7,529 bases of DNA. Source: an uncultured Alcanivoracaceae bacterium (GTDB lineage Bacteria; Pseudomonadota; Gammaproteobacteria; Pseudomonadales; Alcanivoracaceae). The notes below the pieces were generated by a model, which was not told where the DNA came from, searched no databases, and saw nothing but the letters and a program-made list of their open reading frames with translations. Positions 1 through 6,178 of the stretch are shown piece by piece. How positions within the stretch are numbered: position 1 is the first letter of the stretch; each line of letters opens with the position of its first letter. Both the position numbers and the translations under genes were made by a program. The stretch lies in the NCBI GenBank assembly GCA_937943665.1, contig CALEAR010000204.1:1-7529 (forward strand), in the 5' to 3' direction.

Positions 1-300
1 CTAGTGAGCTTAATTAAGCAAGATATCACCGGTAAAGATGCGGATGAAGCCCTAGGCCGTGCTTACATCACTGTGAACAAAAATGCCGTACCTAATGATC
101 CTCGCTCCCCCTTCGTCACCTCCGGTCTGCGTATTGGTACACCAGCGGTTACCACTCGTGGTTTCACTGAAGAGGATTGCGCGGCGCTTGCCGGTTGGAT
201 CTGCGATATTCTCGATAACATGGGCGATGATAGCGTGATTGACGAAGTACGTGAAAAAGTACTTGCCATTTGTGCTAAGCGCCCTGTGTACAAAGGGTAA
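1..300 (+). CDS. glyA: Serine hydroxymethyltransferase, C-terminal part (5' end outside window)
   Basis: GlyA is a cytoplasmic PLP enzyme that interconverts serine plus tetrahydrofolate with glycine plus 5,10-methylenetetrahydrofolate, the main source of one-carbon units. The frame is open from base 1, so the gene enters from the left; the GTG at position 4 is an internal Val codon, not a start. The 99 visible residues match the C-terminal small domain of E. coli GlyA closely. They include [12 protein letters not shown], the [11 protein letters not shown] stretch and [14 protein letters not shown], whose Arg (visible residue 44) corresponds to the substrate-carboxylate-binding Arg363 of E. 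coli. The end [11 protein letters not shown] is also typical. The PLP-binding lysine lies upstream, outside the window; about 320 residues are missing compared with the roughly 417-residue family length. The gene ends with a tandem in-frame TAA TAA (298-303), followed 3 nt later by nrdR. Confidence 0.97.
   Translation, partial: LVSLIKQDITGKDADEALGRAYITVNKNAVPNDPRSPFVTSGLRIGTPAVTTRGFTEEDCAALAGWICDILDNMGDDSVIDEVREKVLAICAKRPVYKG
292..297 (+). promoter_or_regulatory. Ribosome binding site of nrdR, inside the end of glyA
   Basis: AAAGGG lies in the last codons of glyA, 9 nt before the GTG at 307. It supports that GTG as the nrdR start, which the conserved N-terminus MHCPFC also requires. Because the site lies inside glyA, nrdR translation may depend on ribosomes finishing glyA; that coupling is inference. 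Confidence 0.6.
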
Positions 301-306
301 TAACAG

Positions 307-783
307 GTGCATTGTCCTTTTTGTCGTCAGGAAGAGACAAAAGTGGTGGATTCGCGCTTGGTGGCTGAGGGCTACCAAGTGCGCCGTCGTCGCGAATGTT
401 TAAGTTGTGGTGAACGCTTTACCACTTTTGAAACCACTGAGCTGGTGATGCCTCGGGTGATAAAATCCGATGGTACCCGCCAGCCTTTTGATGATGAAAA
501 GCTACGAGCAGGCATGCTCAGGGCGTTGGAGAAACGCCCTGTGAGTATGGAGGCCGTGGAAAGTGCACTACACAGAATTACTCATCGCTTGCGCGCCACG
601 GGTGAGCGCGAAGTACCCGCCCGTGAATTAGGTGAGCTTGTGATGGAGGAACTGCAAGAGCTTGATGATGTGGCTTACGTACGGTTTGCCTCTGTGTATC
701 GTAGATTCCAAGATATTTCTGATTTTCGTGCCGAGGTGGAACGGTTAGAGAAAGCCGAAAAAAGCAGCTCGGGCGAACAATAA
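307..783 (+). CDS. nrdR: Transcriptional repressor NrdR (GTG start)
   Basis: NrdR is a zinc-ribbon/ATP-cone repressor that senses ATP/dATP and binds NrdR boxes upstream of ribonucleotide reductase operons. The 158-residue product has the family length. The N-terminal zinc ribbon is intact: Cys3 and Cys6 in MHCPFC, and Cys31 and Cys34 in [12 protein letters not shown]. The Arg-rich QVRRRRE segment is also conserved. An ATP-cone domain follows from about residue 49 to 139, with [14 protein letters not shown] near its start and [13 protein letters not shown] near its end. The start is GTG because the invariant MHCPFC begins there, and a Shine-Dalgarno sequence lies 9 nt upstream. It begins 6 nt after the glyA stop and sits 24 nt ahead of ribD; placement just before ribD is the usual one in gammaproteobacteria. 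No NrdR box was seen here; targets would be nrd genes elsewhere. Confidence 0.97.
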   Translation: MHCPFCRQEETKVVDSRLVAEGYQVRRRRECLSCGERFTTFETTELVMPRVIKSDGTRQPFDDEKLRAGMLRALEKRPVSMEAVESALHRITHRLRATGEREVPARELGELVMEELQELDDVAYVRFASVYRRFQDISDFRAEVERLEKAEKSSSGEQ

Positions 784-794
784 ATCTTCCAATG

Positions 795-800
795 TAGGAG
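795..800 (+). promoter_or_regulatory. Ribosome binding site that fixes the ribD start
   Basis: TAGGAG lies 7 nt before the ATG at 808 and only 4 nt before an in-frame GTG at 805. The spacing favours ATG 808 (MSEF) over GTG 805 (MMSEF). Confidence 0.7.
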
Positions 801-807
801 TGGTGTG

Positions 808-1947
808 ATGAGTGAGTTTTCCGCCGCCGACCGACAATTTATGGCGCGCGCCATTGAACTTGCTCGTCGCGGCACCTTCACCACAACTCCCAATCCCAAT
901 GTGGGTGCTGTTTTGGTGCGTCAGGGCCAAGTTATTGGCGAGGGTTGGCATCAAAAAGCTGGCACCCCCCATGCCGAACGACATGCCTTGGCAGCGGCAC
1001 AGGACCCTCAAGGCGTCACTTGCTATGTTACCTTGGAGCCCTGCAGCCATCAGGGGCGTACTGGCCCTTGCGCTGATGCGTTGATTGCTGCTGGGGTGAG
1101 CCGTGTGGTGGTGGCCATGGAGGATCCAAACCCCCAAGTGGCGGGCGCTGGCATTGCTAAGCTGCGGGCCGCCGGTATTACCGTGCAAACGGGGTTGTTA
1201 GAGCAGGAAGCTCAGGCGTTGAACCCAGGCTTTGTTAAACGCATGAAAACGGGCCTGCCTTGGGTGCGTTTGAAGTTGGCCATGAGTGTGGATGGTCGTA
1301 CCGCCATGGCTTCAGGGGAGTCTCAATGGATTACCGGCGAGGCGGCTCGTGAAGATGTGCAGCAATGGCGCGCTCGCTCTTGCGTTATGCTCACGGGAGT
1401 GGGCACAGTGCTCCATGATGATGCTGCGCTCACGGTTCGGCCAGAGCAATGGCAAAGGCATCCACCTTATCCCAGCGAACAGGTGCGCCAACCCGTACGG
1501 GTGGTGCTAGATCGGAATTGGCGAACGCCACCACAGGCTAAAATTTTTCAAGCTACAGGGGAGGCTTGGGTGCTAGGCGAGGAACAGCGGTTAACTTCTG
1601 AGCGAGAATCCGCCTTGCAGGCTGCTGGAGCCCGCTTGAATCCCATGGGTACAGACCCCAAATCAGTATTGGCGTGGTTAGCACAGCAGGGCCATAATGA
1701 GGTGATGCTCGAGTGTGGTGCCAAATTAGGCGGTAACTTTGTGGCACAAGGGTTAGTGGATGAGCTTATTGTTTATATGGCCCCCATATTGATGGGGCAT
1801 GCAGCACAACCTTTGTTGGTGTTGCCACACATCACCCGTATGGCTGAAGTGCAGCCTTTATCCTTAGTGGATGCGCGTCAGTTTGGCTCTGATTGGCGAT
1901 TTATTTGGCGCTTGGCTGCGCAACGTTCCGCAGCGGACGCATTATAG
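808..1947 (+). CDS. ribD: Bifunctional pyrimidine deaminase/reductase, riboflavin synthesis
   Basis: RibD carries out the second and third steps of riboflavin synthesis: it deaminates the 2,5-diaminopyrimidinone phosphate made by GTP cyclohydrolase II, then reduces the ribosyl side chain with NADPH. The 379-residue product has both domains. The N-terminal deaminase (about 1-145) shows TPNPNVGAVLV, then HAE (His55 zinc ligand, Glu57 proton shuttle), EPCSHQGRTGPC (Cys79 and Cys88 zinc ligands) and EDPNPQVAG. The C-terminal reductase (about 150-370) shows KLAMSVDGRTA, SQWITG, DDAALTVR and ECGAKLGGNF. The residue after the catalytic Glu is Arg (HAERHA) where many homologues have Val, and the reductase motif reads DDAALT where DDPxLT is common; neither removes a catalytic residue. 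ATG 808 was chosen over GTG 805 by RBS spacing. The gene lies 24 nt after nrdR and 10 nt before ribE. Confidence 0.97.
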   Translation: MSEFSAADRQFMARAIELARRGTFTTTPNPNVGAVLVRQGQVIGEGWHQKAGTPHAERHALAAAQDPQGVTCYVTLEPCSHQGRTGPCADALIAAGVSRVVVAMEDPNPQVAGAGIAKLRAAGITVQTGLLEQEAQALNPGFVKRMKTGLPWVRLKLAMSVDGRTAMASGESQWITGEAAREDVQQWRARSCVMLTGVGTVLHDDAALTVRPEQWQRHPPYPSEQVRQPVRVVLDRNWRTPPQAKIFQATGEAWVLGEEQRLTSERESALQAAGARLNPMGTDPKSVLAWLAQQGHNEVMLECGAKLGGNFVAQGLVDELIVYMAPILMGHAAQPLLVLPHITRMAEVQPLSLVDARQFGSDWRFIWRLAAQRSAADAL

Positions 1948-1948
1948 T

Positions 1949-1952
1949 GAGG
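1949..1952 (+). promoter_or_regulatory. Ribosome binding site that fixes the ribE start
   Basis: GAGG begins one base after the ribD TAG stop, 5 nt before the ATG at 1958. This ATG begins the invariant riboflavin synthase N-terminus MFTGIVEA. The same frame is open further upstream, with a possible start at 1871 inside ribD, but that would add 29 residues unlike the family. Confidence 0.7.
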
Positions 1953-1957
1953 TAAGC

Positions 1958-2623
1958 ATGTTTACAGGCATTGTGGAGGCCATGGGCAAGGTGCAGGGCC
2001 TCACCCCCAAAGGGGAAGATATTATTTTAGATATCGCCACCGGCGAATTGGATCTTAGCGATGTGAAGCTTGGGGATTCCATTGCTGTGAATGGTGTATG
2101 TTTAACTGTAACGCAGTTAACTGGCCAAGGGTTTACCGCTGATGCCTCTGCAGAAACCTTGCGTAAAACGTCGTTGGGGCGTTTATCTCCCGGTTCGCCG
2201 GTGAATTTGGAAAAAGCCCTCACGCCCACCACGCGGTTGGGTGGACATTTAGTGGCGGGACACGTGGATGGCCTAGGTGAAGTGGTGGCCATGCATGAAG
2301 AAGCGCGTGCCACAGTGATCAACATAAAAGCCCCTGATGCATTGGCGAAATACATCGCCAAGAAGGGCTCCATTACGGTGGATGGCATTAGCTTAACCAC
2401 CAACGAGGTTAACGGCGCTGAATTCTCGCTTACCATTATTCCCCATACCAAGGAAGTGACTAACATTGGCACTTGGCAAGTGGGTACCTTGGTGAACCTA
2501 GAAGTGGATTTAATCGCCCGCTATTTAGAACGCTTATTGTTGGGCGAAAAGGCTGCTGAACCTGAGGCAGAATCTGGCATTACATTATCGTTTTTGGCGG
2601 AAAACGGTTTTTTGAAAGGATGA
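1958..2623 (+). CDS. ribE: Riboflavin synthase, alpha subunit type
   Basis: Riboflavin synthase dismutates two molecules of 6,7-dimethyl-8-ribityllumazine to riboflavin plus the diaminopyrimidinedione that RibH reuses; the family enzyme is a homotrimer. The 221-residue product is two tandem lumazine-binding barrels. The first runs from about 1 to 95, starting with MFTGIVEA and containing VNGVCLTV (Cys48). The second runs from about 96 to 190, starting with GGHLVAGHVDG (95-105) and containing VDGISLTTNEV. The matching NGVCLTV and DGISLTT segments reflect the internal duplication. The tail (about 194-221, ending LAENGFLKG) is slightly longer than in E. coli. The gene follows ribD by 10 nt and precedes the ribB-type gene by 4 nt. 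In some genomes this gene is called ribC. Confidence 0.97.
   Translation: MFTGIVEAMGKVQGLTPKGEDIILDIATGELDLSDVKLGDSIAVNGVCLTVTQLTGQGFTADASAETLRKTSLGRLSPGSPVNLEKALTPTTRLGGHLVAGHVDGLGEVVAMHEEARATVINIKAPDALAKYIAKKGSITVDGISLTTNEVNGAEFSLTIIPHTKEVTNIGTWQVGTLVNLEVDLIARYLERLLLGEKAAEPEAESGITLSFLAENGFLKG
2615..2620 (+). promoter_or_regulatory. Ribosome binding site of the ribBX gene, inside the end of ribE
   Basis: AAAGGA is formed by the last two codons of ribE, directly before its TGA stop, and lies 7 nt before the ATG at 2628. The position suggests translational coupling between the two genes. Confidence 0.6.
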
Positions 2624-2627
2624 TTTC

Positions 2628-3740
2628 ATGTCATTAAACACTATTCCCGAGTTAATTGAAGACATACGTCAAGGCCGTATGGTGATCCTTATGGATGATG
2701 AGGATCGTGAAAACGAGGGGGATCTCGTGATGGCGGCAGAACACTGCACGCCTGAGGCCATTAACTTCATGATTAAGCATGCACGGGGTTTAGTGTGCAT
2801 GCCCATGACCCGTGAACGCTGTGAGCAGCTGAACCTGCCTTTGATGGTGGAAAATAACAGTTCAGGCTTTGGTACCAAGTTCACGGTTTCCATTGAAGCC
2901 ACAGAAGGGGTGACCACAGGTATTTCGGCGGCGGATCGTGCTCGCACAGTACAAGCTGCCGCGGCCCCTGATGCTAAGCCTAGCGATATTGTTCAGCCAG
3001 GGCATATTTTCCCGCTGATGGCGGAACCCGGTGGAGTGCTACACAGAGCGGGACACACAGAAGCGGCCTGTGATTTACCCGCCTTGGCAGGACTTGCACC
3101 CATTGGGGTGATTTGTGAGATCATCAACGAAGATGGCACCATGGCCCGTCGCCCAGATTTAGAAAAGTTTGCCAAACAGCACAACTTAAAAATGGGTACC
3201 ATTGCGGATTTAATTGAATACCGCATGAAGCATGAAAAAACTGTGGAAAAAGTGAGCGAGCAACCCCTTTCCACCCATTACGGCGAGTACAAAATGGTGG
3301 GCTTTAAGGATGTGGTGGATAACCTCACCCACGTGGCGTTAGTAAAAGGTGAACCCTGCGAGGATGCTATTACCACGGTGCGCGTACATGTGGTGGATCC
3401 TCTGCGCGATTTGCTTGGGGCGAAAATTGATGGCTACACTGGGTGGAGCCTTTCTCAAGTGCTTGAAGTGATGGCGCAAGAAGAGGCGGCCGTCACCGTG
3501 GTGTTAGGGCAAGAACATCCTCCTGAGCATTTACAAACCCTGATGAATGATTACGCCACTGGGCGCCGTAAGCCGGCCTCAGAAAATAGCCCTGCTTATC
3601 GTAACATTGGTATTGGAGCGCAAATTCTGCGCGCCCTGGGCGTACGTCGCATGCGTTTGCTCAGTTCTCCCATGCGCTTTAATGCGTTATCCGGTTTTGA
3701 TTTAGAAGTGGTAGAATGCGTGCCGGCGCCGAAGCGCTAA
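2628..3740 (+). CDS. ribB: 3,4-Dihydroxy-2-butanone 4-phosphate synthase with degenerate GTP cyclohydrolase II domain (RibBX type)
   Basis: The N-terminal domain (about 1-203) converts ribulose 5-phosphate to 3,4-dihydroxy-2-butanone 4-phosphate plus formate, giving the four-carbon unit used by RibH. Its motifs are intact: [10 protein letters not shown] (23-32), [23 protein letters not shown] (125-130), HRAGHTEA (139-146) and [11 protein letters not shown] (164-174). The C-terminal half (about 215-370) has the outline of GTP cyclohydrolase II, with [15 protein letters not shown] and MRLLSSP, but its active site is gone. By my alignment, the three zinc cysteines of the CxTGDVxxSxxCDC motif become Asp257, Ile267 and Gly269, and the DxRxY motif reads AYRNI, keeping only Arg325. 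Such proteins are known in Proteobacteria as RibBX. It is therefore probably only a RibB enzyme despite its RibBA-like length of 370 residues; automatic annotation as bifunctional RibBA would mislead. A role for the tail is unknown. Confidence 0.93.
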   Translation: MSLNTIPELIEDIRQGRMVILMDDEDRENEGDLVMAAEHCTPEAINFMIKHARGLVCMPMTRERCEQLNLPLMVENNSSGFGTKFTVSIEATEGVTTGISAADRARTVQAAAAPDAKPSDIVQPGHIFPLMAEPGGVLHRAGHTEAACDLPALAGLAPIGVICEIINEDGTMARRPDLEKFAKQHNLKMGTIADLIEYRMKHEKTVEKVSEQPLSTHYGEYKMVGFKDVVDNLTHVALVKGEPCEDAITTVRVHVVDPLRDLLGAKIDGYTGWSLSQVLEVMAQEEAAVTVVLGQEHPPEHLQTLMNDYATGRRKPASENSPAYRNIGIGAQILRALGVRRMRLLSSPMRFNALSGFDLEVVECVPAPKR

Positions 3741-3790
3741 CGCATAATGGCAGTGCGTCTACAACTGTGTATTTAGAGAATAGGTGAAAC
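3741..3790 (+). other. Longest gap inside the gene run (50 nt); no riboswitch
   Basis: This is the widest intergenic space between nrdR and pgpA. It contains the ribH Shine-Dalgarno AGGTGA (3782-3787). A weak 5-bp stem (CGCAT/GTGCG, 3741-3757) precedes it. It is too short for an FMN riboswitch, and I see no convincing -35/-10 pair. An internal promoter cannot be excluded. Confidence 0.5.
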
Positions 3791-4261
3791 ATGAAAGATG
3801 TAACCGTTTTAGAAGGCCGTTTTGATGATGTGGATGGCCGTTATGCCCTAGTGGTGGCACGTTTCAATAGCTTTGTGGTAGAGGCATTGCTTGAGGGCGC
3901 CATTGATACCTTAGTGCGCCATGGTGTGAGCCGTGAGAATCTCACTGTGGTACGTGTGCCTGGCGCTTGGGAGCTGCCTGTGGCGGCCAAGCGTTTGGCG
4001 GATGCTAATAAATTTGATGCCATTATTACCTTAGGGGCTGTGATCCGTGGTGGCACTGCTCACTTTGAGTATGTGGCCGGTGAGGCAGCTAAAGGCATTG
4101 CTGCTGTGCAAAACAGCACCGGTGTGCCTGTGACCTTTGGCGTGCTCACGGTGGATACCATCGAGCAAGCCATTGAACGATCTGGCACCAAGGCGGGCAA
4201 CAAGGGGGCAGAGGCGGCGCTTTCTGCTATGGAAATGGTTAGCCTGTTGAAGCATATCTAA
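3791..4261 (+). CDS. ribH: 6,7-Dimethyl-8-ribityllumazine synthase
   Basis: RibH condenses the RibB product with 5-amino-6-ribitylaminouracil to form 6,7-dimethyl-8-ribityllumazine, the substrate of RibE. Family members form pentamers or 60-mer capsids. The 156-residue product has the usual length and motifs: ARFNSFV (23-29, pyrimidine binding), PGAWELP (57-63), [14 protein letters not shown] (82-95, with the catalytic-type His91), GVLTVDT (117-123) and [14 protein letters not shown] (130-143, with phosphate-binding Arg130). The start at 3791 gives the standard N-terminus and has AGG 6 nt upstream. The gene lies 50 nt after ribBX and abuts nusB with no spacer: its TAA is immediately followed by the nusB ATG in the same frame. 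Confidence 0.97.
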   Translation: MKDVTVLEGRFDDVDGRYALVVARFNSFVVEALLEGAIDTLVRHGVSRENLTVVRVPGAWELPVAAKRLADANKFDAIITLGAVIRGGTAHFEYVAGEAAKGIAAVQNSTGVPVTFGVLTVDTIEQAIERSGTKAGNKGAEAALSAMEMVSLLKHI

Positions 4262-4708
4262 ATGTCCGGAAAACCTTCTCCAGCGGCGCGCCGAAAAGCT
4301 CGCCGCTATGCATTGCAAGCTTTATATCAGTGGCAGCTTGCCGGTGATTTACCTGGCACCATTGAGGCGCAGTTTCGCGTGGATAATGATATGCGCAAGG
4401 TGGATACCGCCTACTTCCACGAGCTATTGCACCAGGTGCCGGCGCGGTTGGAAGAAATTGATGCCCTGCTAGCGCCAGCCCTTGATCGCCAAGTGAGGGA
4501 GTTATCCCATATTGAGCGAGTGGTATTACGCATGGGCACCTATGAGTTGCTTGCACGCATAGATGTGCCTTATCGTGTAGTGATTAACGAAGGAATTGAG
4601 CTGGCCAAGATTTTTGGCGCAGAAGGTGCGCACCGTTATGTGAATGGCGTGCTCGATAAAGTGGCACGCACCTGCCGCCAAGTGGAGATGCAAGCACGCA
4701 ACTCTTAA
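4262..4708 (+). CDS. nusB: Transcription antitermination factor NusB
   Basis: NusB binds boxA RNA with NusE (ribosomal protein S10) and helps RNA polymerase resist termination on rRNA operons. The all-helical 148-residue product begins with an Arg-rich segment (about 10-25, RRKARRYALQALYQWQ) typical of the RNA-binding end. It then shows FRVDNDMRKVDTAYF, HIERVVLRMGTYEL (83-96), VPYRVVINEGIELAK (102-116) and HRYVNGVLDKVA (124-135). The start must be at 4262 or later, because the codon before it is the ribH stop in the same frame. No good Shine-Dalgarno precedes it; the nearest candidate is TGAAG at 4248-4252. Translation by ribosomes that have just ended ribH is therefore likely (inference). 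RibH-NusB adjacency is widespread in bacteria. Confidence 0.97.
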   Translation: MSGKPSPAARRKARRYALQALYQWQLAGDLPGTIEAQFRVDNDMRKVDTAYFHELLHQVPARLEEIDALLAPALDRQVRELSHIERVVLRMGTYELLARIDVPYRVVINEGIELAKIFGAEGAHRYVNGVLDKVARTCRQVEMQARNS

Positions 4709-4712
4709 GAGG
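4707..4712 (+). promoter_or_regulatory. Ribosome binding site that fixes the thiL start
   Basis: AAGAGG overlaps the nusB TAA stop and lies 5 nt before the ATG at 4718. An in-frame GTG at 4712 overlaps this site and so is unlikely to be the start. ATG 4718 gives MGEFGVIERFF, which matches the E. coli N-terminus (GEFSLIARYF). Confidence 0.7.
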
Positions 4713-4717
4713 TGCCC

Positions 4718-5644
4718 ATGGGTGAGTTCGGCGTAATTGAGCGGTTTTTTCGCCATGTGCCACAAGCAGATTCAGTGGTGCTTGGGCCGGGGGATGATGC
4801 CGCTGTGATTAAGCCCACGCCGGGCATGGCACTTGCCATGAGTGTGGATACACTGCTGGAAGGGCGCCATTTTCCTCAAAACTTCCCTGCTGAATATGTG
4901 GGTTGGCGAAGTCTCGCCGTTAACCTATCGGATCTTGCCGCCATGGGAGCAAGGCCTAAATGGGCCTTGTTAAGCCTTTCTTTACCCACCATTAATGAAC
5001 AATGGCTTGAGGGGTTTTGTCGTGGCTTTTTTGCCTTGGCTGAAGAGATGGGGGTAAGCCTAGTGGGCGGCGATACAGTAAAAGGGCCCTTAAGTATTAC
5101 TGTTCAGGTGACCGGAGAAGTGCCTGCCACACGAGCGTTAAAGCGCAATGGAGCACGACCTGGGGATAAACTTTGCCTAACAGGGCCTGTGGGTTTGGCG
5201 GCCGCTGGGCTTGCCAATTGGCAAGCGGGCATTACCTCAGGAGCGTTGGTGGAGGCTTTTTCTCGGCCTCGCCCTCAGTGCCAAATGAGCTTGCGCTTGC
5301 AAGGCTTGGCCACTTCAGCCATTGATATATCCGACGGTTTGATGGCGGATTTGCAACATGTTCTGGAAGCCAGTGGCGGCATAGGAGCAGAAATCGCTTT
5401 GGATACGTTGCCACTTACCCCCGAGTTTATGGCTTGGGGGGATGAGCAAAAACGACAACAGGCACAGCTTTACGGCGGCGATGATTATCAGCTGCTATTT
5501 ACTTTGTTAAGCCATGTGAATGTGCCGCGTGGATGCGTGCAAATTGGCCGTATTACCTCGCAACCAGGTATTCGTGTGCAGGATGTACAAGGCCGTTGGC
5601 ATGAAAATATGCATACCACGGGCTGGGATCACTTCATTTCCTAA
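4718..5644 (+). CDS. thiL: Thiamine-monophosphate kinase
   Basis: ThiL phosphorylates thiamine monophosphate with ATP to give thiamine diphosphate, the active cofactor. The 308-residue product belongs to the PurM/HypE-like ATP-binding family. Visible motifs are GEFGVIERFF at the N-terminus, LGPGDDAAV (22-30, metal and nucleotide binding), SVDTLLEGRHF (42-52), AVNLSDLAAMGA (67-78), VGGDTVKGPLSITV (116-129), AIDISDGL (201-208) and YGGDDYQLLF (252-261), with the usual end GWDHF. The N-terminal ATP-binding half and the C-terminal half are both complete, with no break. Start choice is explained under its ribosome binding site. It lies 9 nt after nusB and 8 nt before pgpA, the common nusB-thiL-pgpA order. 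Its product is the cofactor of the DXS encoded on the other strand nearby. Confidence 0.97.
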   Translation: MGEFGVIERFFRHVPQADSVVLGPGDDAAVIKPTPGMALAMSVDTLLEGRHFPQNFPAEYVGWRSLAVNLSDLAAMGARPKWALLSLSLPTINEQWLEGFCRGFFALAEEMGVSLVGGDTVKGPLSITVQVTGEVPATRALKRNGARPGDKLCLTGPVGLAAAGLANWQAGITSGALVEAFSRPRPQCQMSLRLQGLATSAIDISDGLMADLQHVLEASGGIGAEIALDTLPLTPEFMAWGDEQKRQQAQLYGGDDYQLLFTLLSHVNVPRGCVQIGRITSQPGIRVQDVQGRWHENMHTTGWDHFIS

Positions 5645-5647
5645 GGA
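5642..5647 (+). promoter_or_regulatory. Ribosome binding site of pgpA, overlapping the thiL stop
   Basis: TAAGGA includes the TAA stop of thiL and lies 5 nt before the ATG at 5653, so the end of thiL and the start of pgpA are tightly packed. Confidence 0.6.
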
Positions 5648-5652
5648 ATCCT

Positions 5653-6126
5653 ATGAAACCCACCGATAAATTATCCTTAACCCATCCAGTGCACTTTTTG
5701 GCGTTGGGCTTTGGCTCGGGTTTGGCACCCAAGGCGCCCGGCACCTTTGGAACCTTGGCTGCGATTCCTCTGTGGTGGCTATTAGCTCAAGGGGGCGGAT
5801 GGATCTATTTGCTCGGTACCCTGTTGGCTATTGCCATTGGCCCTTATGTGTGCGGCAAAGCAGCGCGGGACATGGGGATCCATGATCATGGCAGTATTGT
5901 CTGGGATGAAGTGGCCGGCTATCTAATTACCATGCTACTGGTGCCCGTTAGCTGGGTGTGGGCATTGGTGGGTTTTGGTTTGTTCCGTTTTTTCGATATT
6001 TTAAAACCCTGGCCCATTAGTTGGCTTGATAAAAAGCTAGCGGGGGGCACCGGCATTATGATGGATGATGTTGTGGCAGGAGTATTTGCTGCTGTGGTGA
6101 TGCAGCTACTGTTGTGGTGGTTTTAG
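5653..6126 (+). CDS. pgpA: Phosphatidylglycerophosphatase A
   Basis: PgpA is an inner-membrane phosphatase that removes the phosphate from phosphatidylglycerophosphate to give phosphatidylglycerol. The 157-residue product matches the family in length and motifs: GFGSGLAPKAPGTFGTL (19-35), SIVWDEVAGYLI (81-92, with Asp85 and Glu86), FRFFDILKPWPI (111-122) and GGTGIMMDDVVAG (131-143, with Asp138 and Asp139). Hydrophobic stretches at about 33-47, 49-66, 88-112 and 140-157 suggest four membrane segments, and the protein ends in the aromatic run WWF. It is the last gene of the + strand run, 8 nt after thiL. In Pseudomonas, ribA lies nearby downstream; here the next gene is the convergent dxs. Confidence 0.96.
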   Translation: MKPTDKLSLTHPVHFLALGFGSGLAPKAPGTFGTLAAIPLWWLLAQGGGWIYLLGTLLAIAIGPYVCGKAARDMGIHDHGSIVWDEVAGYLITMLLVPVSWVWALVGFGLFRFFDILKPWPISWLDKKLAGGTGIMMDDVVAGVFAAVVMQLLLWWF

Positions 6127-6129
6127 TCA

Positions 6130-6168
6130 TGGCATCGCTCAACCGTTTTGCTCGGCTGAGCGATGCTA
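6130..6168. terminator. Inverted repeat between convergent pgpA and dxs, possible bidirectional terminator
   Basis: GCATCGCTCA (6132-6141) pairs perfectly with TGAGCGATGC (6157-6166). The stem extends outward by a G-T and a T-A pair, and inward, past one A/C mismatch, by three more pairs (CCG with CGG), leaving a 7-nt loop TTTTGCT. It starts 4 nt after the pgpA stop and ends 10 nt before the dxs stop, as expected for a shared terminator. Neither strand has a run of T after the stem, so it is not a canonical intrinsic terminator. It could instead block RNA 3' exonucleases or act together with Rho. Confidence 0.55.
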
Positions 6169-6178
6169 GCACAAAGTC

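Noticed and set aside
745..1188. A 147-residue open frame on the - strand, opposite the end of nrdR and the start of ribD
   Set aside because: It is antisense to two clear genes, its residue composition looks unlike a real protein, and no motif is recognisable.
1871..1957. Upstream start that would lengthen RibE by 29 residues
   Set aside because: The extra residues overlap the ribD end and are absent from the family; MFTGIVEA at 1958 is the invariant N-terminus and has its own ribosome binding site.
1942..2472. A 176-residue open frame on the - strand, opposite ribE
   Set aside because: It lies wholly opposite a gene with strong family motifs, has no recognisable domain and no ribosome binding site that I can see. 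Its openness follows from the codon use of the + strand gene.
3724..3757. Small stems at the end of ribBX and in the gap before ribH (GCGC/GCGC and CGCAT/GTGCG)
   Set aside because: The stems are only 4-5 bp, one lies within coding sequence, and no T-run follows, so they do not support a terminator or attenuator.
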